A DNA stretch of 64,000 nt, from assembly GCF_001571045.1 (NCBI RefSeq), contig NZ_BCSV01000001.1, positions 62,001 through 126,000 of the forward strand. The letters are read 5' to 3'. Shown here in pieces: positions 52,148-60,258 of the stretch. The translations under genes and the position numbers were made by a program. The stretch is from Curtobacterium ammoniigenes NBRC 101786 (GTDB lineage Bacteria; Actinomycetota; Actinomycetes; Actinomycetales; Microbacteriaceae). The notes below the pieces were generated by a model. That model had not been told where the DNA came from and searched no databases. It saw nothing but the letters and a program-made list of their open reading frames with translations. How positions within the stretch are numbered: the first letter of the stretch is position 1; every line of letters starts with the position of its first letter.

Positions 52148-53452
52148 TTAGGAGCCAATCTGGTTGTAGGCGGCGGAGATGAGCTTGTCGGCGGCTGTGG
52201 CGGCCTGCGGGAGGACCGTTGCTGGATTCGCGCCGTTGAAGATCACGTTCTGCGCTGCGGTGGTCCACGGCCCGTTCGGGTCGTTGATCACGGCGTTGTA
52301 GGCGATGCTCAGCGGAAGCCGGGCAGAGTTGAGTGCTTGCAGGGAGTGGGCGGGGTCCGACTTCAGGAGTGCTTTGGCCTGCGTCGTGTTCGGAGGCACT
52401 GTTCCATTGGCGAGGACCAGCTTCGCGGCGGTTTTGCTGCTCACGCTCCACTTCAGGAAGTCCCATGCGCTGCTCTGATGCTTCGAGCTTGCGACGATGC
52501 CGAGCCCGTCACCCCCAAGGAAGCCACTGAGCTTCCCGGACTGACCCGGAATCCCGGCAGCGTAACCCCACTGCTGCTTTTGCGCGTCGGCTCCGGAGAT
52601 CGCCCATGTTCCCGTGAACGCAATACCGATTTTCCCGGTGTCGAGCATCTGCATGGTCTGACCGCCCGGGTCCTGGTTTGGCGCCTCCGTGGGTGGCATC
52701 ACGCCGGACTTCCACATCTGCTGCAGCCAGAGCAGATCCTTTGACACCGCGGGCGACGACGCCCACGTTGCCTTCTGCTTCGAGCCAAGTGAACTGAGCA
52801 GCTGGCCGCCGTCGGCCCACATCATCGGGAAGCCGGTATATGCGCCACCGGCCGACCCGAGCGTGGAGAAGCCATAGGTCTTCGGGTCGAGCTTGTGAAT
52901 TGCTTCCGCGTCGTGTTCGACCTCGGCGAGGTTGGCTGGCGCCTTGTCGGGGTTCAGCCCGGCAGCCTTGAACAGGCCTTTGTTCCAAATCATCTGCGAC
53001 GAGCCGACGGCGATCGGAAGCGAATATTGCTTGCCACTGACCTGGCCCGCCTGCATCGCGGGCTTCATGAGTTCGCCATCGGATGCCAGGGCCGAGGTCT
53101 TGCTGCTCAGATCGGCCAGCAGCCCCTCGGTGCCAAGGAGGGGCGCATTGACAAGGTCGAAGGCGATGACGTCCGGGGCCGAGTTCGAGCGGACGGCGTT
53201 GCTGAGTTTCTGCAGGAACTGCGCGTCGGCGACGGGCGTGTACTGCACTTTCTCGCCAGGGTTCGCCTTCTCGTATGCCTGGATCAGCGGCTTCACTTCT
53301 GAAGCGCCGCTGCGACCCCAGACGGTGATCGTCCCGCCGCCTTTGGATGGGCCGGATGCTGCTGCCCCACCAGACGCACTGCAGCCCGCCAAGGCTGCGA
53401 TCACGACCGGAAGCAGACCAATCGAAAGTGCTGCCTTCACTCGTTTGGACAT
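52148..53452 (-). CDS. Extracellular sugar-binding lipoprotein, locus 2
   Basis: This 434-residue protein begins MSKRVKAALSIGLLPVVIAA and ends its signal peptide at the lipobox LAGC, so it is a Sec-exported lipoprotein. The mature domain (TITVWGRSGASEVKPLIQAY, then NKGLFKAAGLNPDKAPANLA) is a family 1 substrate-binding protein for oligosaccharides. The ATG at 53452 has GGGAG 6 bases upstream; the ATG at 53455 is slightly too close, and the frame up to 53527 overlaps the promoter. It is the first gene of locus 2. Confidence 0.9.
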   Translation of the reverse strand: MSKRVKAALSIGLLPVVIAALAGCSASGGAAASGPSKGGGTITVWGRSGASEVKPLIQAYEKANPGEKVQYTPVADAQFLQKLSNAVRSNSAPDVIAFDLVNAPLLGTEGLLADLSSKTSALASDGELMKPAMQAGQVSGKQYSLPIAVGSSQMIWNKGLFKAAGLNPDKAPANLAEVEHDAEAIHKLDPKTYGFSTLGSAGGAYTGFPMMWADGGQLLSSLGSKQKATWASSPAVSKDLLWLQQMWKSGVMPPTEAPNQDPGGQTMQMLDTGKIGIAFTGTWAISGADAQKQQWGYAAGIPGQSGKLSGFLGGDGLGIVASSKHQSSAWDFLKWSVSSKTAAKLVLANGTVPPNTTQAKALLKSDPAHSLQALNSARLPLSIAYNAVINDPNGPWTTAAQNVIFNGANPATVLPQAATAADKLISAAYNQIGS

Positions 53453-53466
53453 CATTGTCTCCCTCT

Positions 53467-53482
53467 CCGGAAAGTTTTCCGG
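53467..53482. promoter_or_regulatory. LacI-type operator of locus 2
   Basis: CCGGAAAGTTTTCCGG has perfect 7-bp arms and a 2-base centre. It lies just upstream of the ribosome site of the binding-protein gene and about 20-30 bases inside the predicted transcript. A repressor here would block both transcription and ribosome access. Confidence 0.7.
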
Positions 53483-53504
53483 CAAATCTTTCTGATAGCG
53501 TGAC

Positions 53505-53532
53505 GGTATCGTTCGGGATTCGGGCATGTCAA
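53505..53532 (-). promoter_or_regulatory. Promoter of the locus 2 operon
   Basis: On the minus strand the perfect -35 element TTGACA (53532-53527) is followed, after 16 bases, by GATACC (53510-53505). Transcription would start near 53498, just before the operator. Confidence 0.6.
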
Positions 53533-53633
53533 GCGCTGATTCTGCGTCTGCTCGTGCTCATTGGGTCAGCCGACGCATTGCGTCAGGACCCCGCAACGCC
53601 GCAGGTCAACGAGGTTCGGAAGGGGTTCAGCTG

Positions 53634-55973
53634 GTGGGTGCAGAGCCGGTAGAAGAGGGGGTGGTGCGCCCGTTCCCGGAAGGTAACCCGCGTGCGGCGG
53701 CGGGCTCGGTAGTGCGCGGTGAGCGGTGGCGGGTCACCGTTCTTGCCGACGGGCTCTTCCGAGTTGAATGGTCGAACGATGGTGGCTTCGAGGACCGAGC
53801 GTCCACGTTTGCGCTGACGCGTCATCTGCCCGTGCCACCGCACGCGGTGGTCCGGCGGGGTTTCGGCGTGGAAATCACCACGGCGCGCGCGACGCTGCGC
53901 TACGACGGCGCGCCGCTGTCTCCCGATGGGCTGGTCGTGCAGCTGCGGGATGGATCGGGTCACACCTGGCGGTTCGGCGACGAGTCCGGGAACCTCGGCG
54001 GGACCGGTCGGACCCTTGATGATGTTGACGGCCCGATGCCGTTGGAGTCCGGGATCCTCGCGCGGACGGGGGTTGCGATGCTGGACGATTCCGCGTCGTT
54101 CCTGTTCGATGCGGACGGGTGGATCGGGGAGCGTGCTCCGGGGCGTCGCGACGTCTACCTGTTCGCATACGGGCATGAGTTCGATGCGGCGTTGCACGCG
54201 TTCTACGCCGTCTCCGGAGCTCCCTCCGTCCTTCCGCGATGGGCGTTAGGGAACTGGTGGAGCCGCTACCATCCGTACACCGATGCGGCGTACCTGGAAC
54301 TCATGGAGCGTTTCGAAGCCGAAGGTGTCCCGTTGGCGGTCGCCGTTCTCGACATGGACTGGCACAAGGTGAGTTCCGTTCCGGCGCAATACGGCAGCGG
54401 CTGGACGGGGTACTCATGGAATCGCGATCTGATATCGCGACCGGAGGCGTTCCTCAGGGCGTTGCACGAGCGAGGGTTGCACGTGACGCTGAACTTGCAT
54501 CCGGCGGATGGTGTTCGCGCGTTTGAGGATCAGTATGCCGCGATGGCTTCGGCGCTTCGCCAGAGCCCGGAGGCCGAGGCGCCCATCGCGTTCGATCCGG
54601 TCGATCGCAGGTTCTTGGAGGCGTACTTCGCCGTGCTGCATCACCCCCTCGAAGCCCAGGGCGTGGACTTCTGGTGGATCGACTGGCAGCAGGGACAGTC
54701 CAGTCGAATTCCCGGGGTGGACCCGCTCTGGGTACTGAACCACTACCACTTCCTGGATTCGGCGAGGAAGGGCGGTCAAGGAATGACGTTCTCCAGGTAT
54801 GCCGGTCCTGGCAGTCACCGTTACGCCGTCGGTTTCTCCGGCGACGCCGTGATCTCATGGGCATCCCTAGCATTTCAGCCCGAGTTCACTGCGACTGCGG
54901 CGAACATCGGCTACGGGTGGTGGAGCCATGACATCGGGGGACACATTCACGGCGTCCGCGACGACGATCTGGCGACACGGTGGGTGCAGTTCGGCGTGTT
55001 TTCGCCGATCATGCGTCTCCACTCCGCGAGCAACCCGTTCATCCGGAAAGAGCCTTGGATGTATCCGGATGAGGCCCGTTCCGCGATGGTTGCCGCACTT
55101 CGTTTCCGACACCGGATGATCCCGTATCTGCACACGATGAACCACCGGGCTGCCGCGGGAACGCCCCTCGTCCGTCCCATGTATCACCTCACGCCAGATC
55201 GTGCCGAGGCGTACGCCGTGCCGAACCAATACTCGTTCGGGTCCGAGCTTCTTGTGGCGCCGGTGGTTGAACCCCGTGACCCGGCCACGCTGCTTGGTGC
55301 TGCACGAGCGTGGCTTCCGCCCGGGGAATGGACGGACATCTTCACCGGCGTCACCTACGCCGGCGACCGAACGGTCACCTTCCACCGGACCCTGCACAGC
55401 ATTCCCGTCCTGCTCCGGGCTGGTGGAATCGTGCCCTTGGACTCGTCGGACGCGCTGCAAGCCGGTTCGAACCCCACGAGCATCGAAGTCCTTGTCGCTC
55501 CCGGAGCCTCGGGATCATTCACCCTCATCGAGGACGGCGATGACCCCGACGCCACATGTCGCACGGAGCTCTCCTGGGATGACACCGCCGCCCGGTTCAC
55601 CGTCGGGGCAGCCAACGGTGCCACGCACTCCCTTCCGGCGCAGCGCACATGGCGCATCACCTTCCTCGGCGCTCAGGAGCCCGCCCCACGTCGCACTGAG
55701 CTCGGCGCGGATCGATTCTCCGTCGACATCGTCGCGGCAACCGCGACCGGCGCGGCGGCGACGCTTCCACGTCGACCCGTTCGAAGCCGCGCTCACGCGC
55801 GAGAAATGCGGAGCCTCCTCCAACGAGCGCAGATCGCAAACGACATCAAAGCGTCGCTCTGGGCGGCTCTCTCCGACGCGGCGTCCTCGCTCGAGCAACG
55901 TCAGGCAATCGAACACGCGCAGCTGGCCCAGCCGCTCCACGATGCACTTCTCGAACTCATCGACAACGCCTAG
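53634..55973 (+). CDS. GH31-family glycoside hydrolase
   Basis: This 779-residue protein has the GH31 (beta/alpha)8 barrel after an N-terminal beta-sandwich. The nucleophile is Asp350 in VDFWWIDWQQGQSSRIPG, and the acid/base is Asp404 in YAVGFSGDAVISWASL. YGWWSHDIGGH near residue 430 and FGVFSPIMRLHSASNPF are also typical. After the family C-terminal beta domains, about 80 residues are helical and unusual for GH31. GTG at 53634 has AAGGGG 8 bases upstream. It is divergent from the binding-protein operon. It has no signal peptide and is probably cytoplasmic; the substrate (xyloside, glucoside or galactoside) is not predictable here. Confidence 0.88.
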   Translation: MGAEPVEEGVVRPFPEGNPRAAAGSVVRGERWRVTVLADGLFRVEWSNDGGFEDRASTFALTRHLPVPPHAVVRRGFGVEITTARATLRYDGAPLSPDGLVVQLRDGSGHTWRFGDESGNLGGTGRTLDDVDGPMPLESGILARTGVAMLDDSASFLFDADGWIGERAPGRRDVYLFAYGHEFDAALHAFYAVSGAPSVLPRWALGNWWSRYHPYTDAAYLELMERFEAEGVPLAVAVLDMDWHKVSSVPAQYGSGWTGYSWNRDLISRPEAFLRALHERGLHVTLNLHPADGVRAFEDQYAAMASALRQSPEAEAPIAFDPVDRRFLEAYFAVLHHPLEAQGVDFWWIDWQQGQSSRIPGVDPLWVLNHYHFLDSARKGGQGMTFSRYAGPGSHRYAVGFSGDAVISWASLAFQPEFTATAANIGYGWWSHDIGGHIHGVRDDDLATRWVQFGVFSPIMRLHSASNPFIRKEPWMYPDEARSAMVAALRFRHRMIPYLHTMNHRAAAGTPLVRPMYHLTPDRAEAYAVPNQYSFGSELLVAPVVEPRDPATLLGAARAWLPPGEWTDIFTGVTYAGDRTVTFHRTLHSIPVLLRAGGIVPLDSSDALQAGSNPTSIEVLVAPGASGSFTLIEDGDDPDATCRTELSWDDTAARFTVGAANGATHSLPAQRTWRITFLGAQEPAPRRTELGADRFSVDIVAATATGAAATLPRRPVRSRAHAREMRSLLQRAQIANDIKASLWAALSDAASSLEQRQAIEHAQLAQPLHDALLELIDNA

Positions 55974-55982
55974 AAAAACATT

Positions 55983-56020
55983 CCGGAAACTATTGCCAAT
56001 TGCGGAAATTTGAGTAGCCT
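55983..56020 (+). promoter_or_regulatory. Promoter of the secreted GH93-type gene, with degenerate LacI site
   Basis: TTGCCA (55993-55998) and TAGCCT (56015-56020) are 16 bases apart. Overlapping the -35, CCGGAAACTATTGCCA at 55983-55998 matches the locus 2 operator at 11 of 16 positions, including the whole CCGGAAA half-site. Confidence 0.4.
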
Positions 56021-56052
56021 CGACCCTGTCAAGGACGACCTGGAGGCTTCCT

Positions 56053-57876
56053 ATGCGGACTCAAACCAACGGCGGCAAAAGGCGGATTCCCGCCCTGATC
56101 GCGGCTCTGGCGTTGGTGATCGGGGCGATGTTCCTCGCCGCGCCAGCGCGAGCGAATGTCCCCGGCGGGAGCATGTACACGCGAAGTTCGTCGGACGAGT
56201 TCATGGCCTACTCGCGCGTCATTCGCCTCGCCCACGCCGGCGCCGCAAACGGGACCCTCCTCGGGACGTTCGAGCACGCCTCTGTTAGCGGACAACCGAC
56301 CGACTTCGTCATCCGTAAGTCCACTGACGACGGAGCGACCTGGTCCACGCTGACGACGCTCTCGGACCCGCTCACGGGAACCGGTCATCCGTCGGATCAG
56401 ATGTGGCAGCCGTTCCTGTTCGAGTTCCCGAAGCAGATGGGCGCGTATCCCGCGGGAACAATCCTGCTCGTGGGCAACATGTCGCCGAGCGCGGCGAACA
56501 CGACCTCATTCGTGATCTGGCACAGCGAGGACGAGGGGGCGAGCTGGACCACCTCCGGTGTTGCTATGCAAACGGGGGGCGGCGGTGCCGGAGCGCCCTA
56601 TGGAGGCTCAGGCATCTGGGAGCCTTTCGTTACCCTCGACGGGCAGGGCCGGCTTGCGATGTTCTTCTCGGACGAGCGCACCGAGCCCGCGCACGCCCAA
56701 GTCGTCGCTCACATTGTTTCCAATGACGGCGGAGACACGTGGAGCGCGAACCCTGACGGATCAACGAACTTTGCGCCGGGTGAGGTGATCGACGTGGAGA
56801 GCACAACGGCGAGCGACCGACCCGGGATGCCCACCGTCGCGACGCTGCCCGACGGCCGAATGGTGCTCGCGTATGAAATCTGCGGGAACGGCCGCAACTG
56901 CGAAGCGCACACGAAGACCTCAACCGATGGAGGCGCCACGTTCGGCTCCGGTCCTACCGATCTCGGCACCGAAGCAGTCACCGCGGACGGCCGCTACCTC
57001 GGCAGCAGCCCGTACATCGTCTGGACACCTGCCGGCGGACCGAATGGACAGCTGCTCTTGACCGGCATGCGGACCCGAATGGTCTCCGACAATTCGTTCA
57101 CTCCGGAAGATCGTCAGGCGATCTTCGTGCGCGACCCGAACTCCACCGGACCGTGGAATTGGATGCCTGCACCGTTCCAACCGACGGTCGGTGCCGCGCA
57201 GAACTGCAGCACGAGCTACAGCCCAAATCTCCTGCTGAGCACCGACGGCTCCACCGTGCGCGAAACGACAGCCACATCGACCGGTTCTAACGGAACCGGC
57301 TGCGCGGAAGGCACGGCAACAGAGCCCGTCGGTCAATTCCCATGGAGCGCGAATCTCACCTCCGGGGATCCCGGCTGGATCCAATACGGAGGATGCTGGC
57401 AGGCCACCGGCGGGACGCTCTCGGACACCTGCGGCGGCGCGGCGGGTAACAAGGATCTCGCCGGGTCGACCGGATGGACGAACTACGTGCTCCACGGAGA
57501 CGTTCGCATCGACTCCGGAAGCCAGGCAGGGTTCATAGTTCGCGCAAGCAACCCAGGCGTTGGCGCAGACGCTGGCAACGACTACTTCATCGGCGTCTCA
57601 TCGGCATCGCTGTTTATCGGCCGGCAGGACGGCTCATGGCATCCGTTGACCTACACCGCGATCCCCGGCGGTCTCGATACAGGAACGTGGTATCACCTCG
57701 ACATCACTGTTTCCGGCTGCTCGATCTCGATCGCCGGAGCCCCCGCCGCGGGAGGAACCTCGGTCGCGCTCGACTACACGGACACCGGCTGCGGACTGAC
57801 CCAAGGCGCGATCGGAGTCCGCGATCAGAGTGGCTCCGGCAGCTGGCGGAACATCAGCGTGGCGGCGGCAAGCTGA
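56053..57876 (+). CDS. Secreted sialidase-fold glycosidase, probably GH93 exo-arabinanase, with C-terminal binding domain
   Basis: This 607-residue protein has a Sec signal peptide (residues 1-34, ending ARA). Four Asp boxes follow at about 90-97 (STDDGATW), 158-165 (SEDEGASW), 223-230 (SNDGGDTW) and 290-297 (STDGGATF), which mark a six-bladed propeller. No classical sialidase Arg triad is obvious. The sequence fits GH93-type enzymes, which release arabinobiose from arabinan. Residues of about 430-607 form a beta-sandwich resembling sugar-binding or LamG-like modules (YFIGVSSASLFIGRQDG). GGAGG lies 6 bases before the ATG. The neighbouring GH127 and importer genes support an arabinan role. Confidence 0.75.
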   Translation: MRTQTNGGKRRIPALIAALALVIGAMFLAAPARANVPGGSMYTRSSSDEFMAYSRVIRLAHAGAANGTLLGTFEHASVSGQPTDFVIRKSTDDGATWSTLTTLSDPLTGTGHPSDQMWQPFLFEFPKQMGAYPAGTILLVGNMSPSAANTTSFVIWHSEDEGASWTTSGVAMQTGGGGAGAPYGGSGIWEPFVTLDGQGRLAMFFSDERTEPAHAQVVAHIVSNDGGDTWSANPDGSTNFAPGEVIDVESTTASDRPGMPTVATLPDGRMVLAYEICGNGRNCEAHTKTSTDGGATFGSGPTDLGTEAVTADGRYLGSSPYIVWTPAGGPNGQLLLTGMRTRMVSDNSFTPEDRQAIFVRDPNSTGPWNWMPAPFQPTVGAAQNCSTSYSPNLLLSTDGSTVRETTATSTGSNGTGCAEGTATEPVGQFPWSANLTSGDPGWIQYGGCWQATGGTLSDTCGGAAGNKDLAGSTGWTNYVLHGDVRIDSGSQAGFIVRASNPGVGADAGNDYFIGVSSASLFIGRQDGSWHPLTYTAIPGGLDTGTWYHLDITVSGCSISIAGAPAAGGTSVALDYTDTGCGLTQGAIGVRDQSGSGSWRNISVAAAS

Positions 57877-57897
57877 CACTGGGCCCGACTGCTCCGA

Positions 57898-58488
57898 TCA
57901 GGCGACGAGTTCGGATACGCGATGCGCTGGAACTCCGAGCATCAGCAGGCTCGTCGTGACGGCTCCTGACGCGTCGGGCTCCCATGTGTCACGCCGTTCG
58001 TCTGCGAGCGCGAAGACGGTCGCGGAGCTGAGGCGAGCGAGCACGTCAGGGGGAAGATGCATTCCAAAGACGCCGTCTTCCTGCCCATGGCTGATTACGC
58101 CCGCGATCGCTTCATCGACGGAGTGCAGCACGGTGTGGATCTCGGCACCGTGGTTCCCGCGTCGGAGCGCGAGCAGCACACGATAGCGATGGGCGAGTGG
58201 CCAGAGTTCGGTGACGAATTGCGCCCAGACCTCATCCGCGGGGGAACTTGACCCACGTGAGCGCTGCAATAAGGTCGTCATCTCTGCCGCCGCCTGTGTT
58301 GCAAGCGCCCGTACGAGATCGCTCCGCGCCGGGAAATATCCGTAGAGCGTACGGCGCACGACACCCGCTGCAGCGGCGACGTCGCTCATGCTCGCATCCG
58401 GGGCGTGGCCGAGCAGCTCGCGAGCGGCGTCCAGGATGCGCAGGCGCGTGGCCTCCATCGCCTGGGCTCGGGAGCCGATCACTGCCAC
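57898..58488 (-). CDS. TetR-family transcriptional regulator
   Basis: This 196-residue regulator has an HTH typical of the family (MSDVAAAAGVVRRTLYGYFP) preceded by EATRLRILDAARELLGH. The remainder is helical with ligand-pocket features. It converges on the secreted glycosidase gene (a gap of 21 bases) and lies upstream of the hydrolase gene on the same strand. The regulated genes are not evident. Confidence 0.86.
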   Translation of the reverse strand: MAVIGSRAQAMEATRLRILDAARELLGHAPDASMSDVAAAAGVVRRTLYGYFPARSDLVRALATQAAAEMTTLLQRSRGSSSPADEVWAQFVTELWPLAHRYRVLLALRRGNHGAEIHTVLHSVDEAIAGVISHGQEDGVFGMHLPPDVLARLSSATVFALADERRDTWEPDASGAVTTSLLMLGVPAHRVSELVA

Positions 58489-58554
58489 GGAAACATCGTT
58501 GCATACCTGCGTGCAGCGGCGCCGTGCGCTGCCCTGTGATGCTGCACGAGGGCC

Positions 58555-59484
58555 TCAGGAGATCGCCGGGCTCCCATCCTCGACCGGCTTCTCATCGACG
58601 CGGCCAACGGTCGGGTCGATCGCGGTCGGGTCGTTCAGGAGGGAGCCCCACGCCTCGGTATCAATGCCGAGTTCCTTCCGGAGGAACGCTGTCGAGGCGG
58701 TTCGGACGAGATCGACTCGTGCTGGGCTCTCGTCCGTGGTATCGGCCGCGCCGTAGCGATGGATCCCGCCGAGTGAGTGCTCGCCGCCGTGTACGGTCAC
58801 CAGAGCGCGTGCACCCGGGCTGAGGCGGAAGACATCGGTGAACCAGTCCGGACCGCGGGTGGAGAGAGGGGACTGATCGTGGTCGCCCCACACGACCAGC
58901 GACGGCGTTCGCAGGTCTGAGAAGTCTGGACTCATGAACGGGAAGTTCTCCTGGGCGAACGGCGACAGGTCATCTCCGCCGGTACCGGTCGTGGCGAGAA
59001 GGACGCCAGCCGTGACGCGTCCGTCAAAGCGGGAAGGACCGGGCTTCCCGTCCTCGTCGATCACCCGAGCGCCGAGGAGCATCCCGACGGACTGGCCGCC
59101 CCACGAATGCCCCGCCACGGCGAGACGTCCGACGTCCGTGCGTTGCGCGAGGCCCGGGACCGCCTCGAGGAGTTCGGGGAGATTGTCAATGACCGTTTCA
59201 AGGTCGTCAACGCGTTGGCGCCAAATCGTGCGGTATCGCGGATCGGCCGGGCCGAGGCCAAGGCTGGCCGAGTCGAGAAACGTCGGTTGAACGACAACGA
59301 ATCCACTTGCAGCCCAGTGATCAACGAGTGGGTCGTACGCGTCCAACGCCAGACCGAAGCCGTGGGCGAAGATGATCACCGGAAGGTTCGTTCCAGCAGT
59401 GGGAGCGGAGACGCGGGTTTGGAGGTCGGTGCCGCGAGGGGGCGTTGCGAGCGTGACCGGCTTGACGGCGATGATTTGCGACAT
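58555..59484 (-). CDS. Alpha/beta hydrolase (chlorophyllase/dienelactone-like)
   Basis: This 309-residue enzyme has a nucleophile elbow AGHSWGGQSVG (Ser of GHSWG), with an oxyanion loop FAHGFGLALDAYD. The acid is probably in WGDHDQSPLS and the base His in VHGGEHSLGG. These match cutinase/PET-hydrolase-like alpha/beta enzymes, but there is no signal peptide, so it is cytoplasmic. It is divergent from a TetR gene and separated from it by three palindromic operators, so it is probably TetR-controlled. The substrate is unknown. Confidence 0.85.
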   Translation of the reverse strand: MSQIIAVKPVTLATPPRGTDLQTRVSAPTAGTNLPVIIFAHGFGLALDAYDPLVDHWAASGFVVVQPTFLDSASLGLGPADPRYRTIWRQRVDDLETVIDNLPELLEAVPGLAQRTDVGRLAVAGHSWGGQSVGMLLGARVIDEDGKPGPSRFDGRVTAGVLLATTGTGGDDLSPFAQENFPFMSPDFSDLRTPSLVVWGDHDQSPLSTRGPDWFTDVFRLSPGARALVTVHGGEHSLGGIHRYGAADTTDESPARVDLVRTASTAFLRKELGIDTEAWGSLLNDPTAIDPTVGRVDEKPVEDGSPAIS

Positions 59485-59516
59485 TCACTGATTCCTTCCG
59501 AAGCGGGCTACAAAGC

Positions 59517-59582
59517 GGAGCGCCGCTCCAGAACTATACGGAGCGCTGCTCCACATAGCAAGCGTTGGGGGAGCGATGCTCC
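59517..59582. promoter_or_regulatory. Three TetR operators GGAGCGN-GCTCC
   Basis: GGAGCGCCGCTCC (59517-59529), GGAGCGCTGCTCC (59540-59552) and GGAGCGATGCTCC (59570-59582) are three 13-bp palindromes with the common half-site GGAGC. Their centres are 23 and 30 bases apart. They fill the promoter gap between the hydrolase and the TetR gene and fit cooperative control of both. Confidence 0.8.
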
Positions 59583-59614
59583 GAAGGTAAGGACCGTTCT
59601 GCGAGACTGGTGCC

Positions 59615-60220
59615 GTGACTGGGGCTGATGAGACCCGAGAGACCTCGAAGCGTCGCGACGCGATGCGGAGCGAGCGGGCGATCGTCGAAGCGGCTTCGCG
59701 GCTGTTCGCGGAGCGAGGCGTCGACGCAACCGTCCGCGAGGTCGCGGTCGCTGCCGGCGTCGGCATGGGAACGCTCTATCGACATTTCCCGAATCGCGCG
59801 GACCTCATGGTCGCCGTCTATCGGCAGCAGATCGAGGCGTGTGCGGAGGCTGGCCCGGCGCTCCTTGTTTCATCGCCGAGTCCGCTCCAGGCGGTGCACG
59901 AATGGGTGCAGCTCTTTGTGCGATTTCTGGCAACGAAACACGGTCTGGCGAATGTGTGGCAAGGCGACGTTGCAGGACTGTCCGCGCTGCATCGCGTCTT
60001 CATTGAGCGGCTCGTGCCCGTCCTGGCGGAGCTCCTCGACGCGGCGCGCCGATCGGGTGAGGTCGTCGCAGACATCAGCGCGTATGAGCTCATTCGAGCG
60101 GTGGGAGACCTCGTTGCCTGGGCGGGTCCGGACCCGGACTATGACGTTCGGCGCATCGTGTCGCTGGTGGTCGGCGGGCTGAGGCAGCCGCTCTTCGCGC
60201 TGCGGCCGCGGGAAGACTGA
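59615..60220 (+). CDS. TetR-family transcriptional regulator
   Basis: This 201-residue regulator has the HTH VREVAVAAGVGMGTLYRHFP after ERAIVEAASRLFAERGVDAT, and a C-terminal domain like the SACE_7040-type TetR C-terminus (LVAWAGPDPDYDVRRIVSLV). The start at 59615 gives a normal size. It is divergent from the alpha/beta hydrolase, and three operators lie between them, so it is probably autoregulated. Confidence 0.88.
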   Translation: MTGADETRETSKRRDAMRSERAIVEAASRLFAERGVDATVREVAVAAGVGMGTLYRHFPNRADLMVAVYRQQIEACAEAGPALLVSSPSPLQAVHEWVQLFVRFLATKHGLANVWQGDVAGLSALHRVFIERLVPVLAELLDAARRSGEVVADISAYELIRAVGDLVAWAGPDPDYDVRRIVSLVVGGLRQPLFALRPRED

Positions 60221-60226
60221 GGCGAT

Positions 60227-60244
60227 GCCGGAGCGCGCTCCGGC
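60227..60244. terminator. 18-bp palindrome between convergent TetR and AraC genes
   Basis: GCCGGAGCGCGCTCCGGC is a perfect palindrome between two convergent stop codons and can fold into a hairpin. It also contains GGAGC-GCTCC half-sites like the operators at 59517-59582, so TetR binding is possible. Confidence 0.5.
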
Positions 60245-60258
60245 CGGGTCCGCGTTGA

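Noticed and set aside
56053..57876. Plain exo-alpha-sialidase annotation
   Set aside because: Asp boxes occur in several families. No sialic-acid genes are nearby, while the neighbours are arabinose-type genes.
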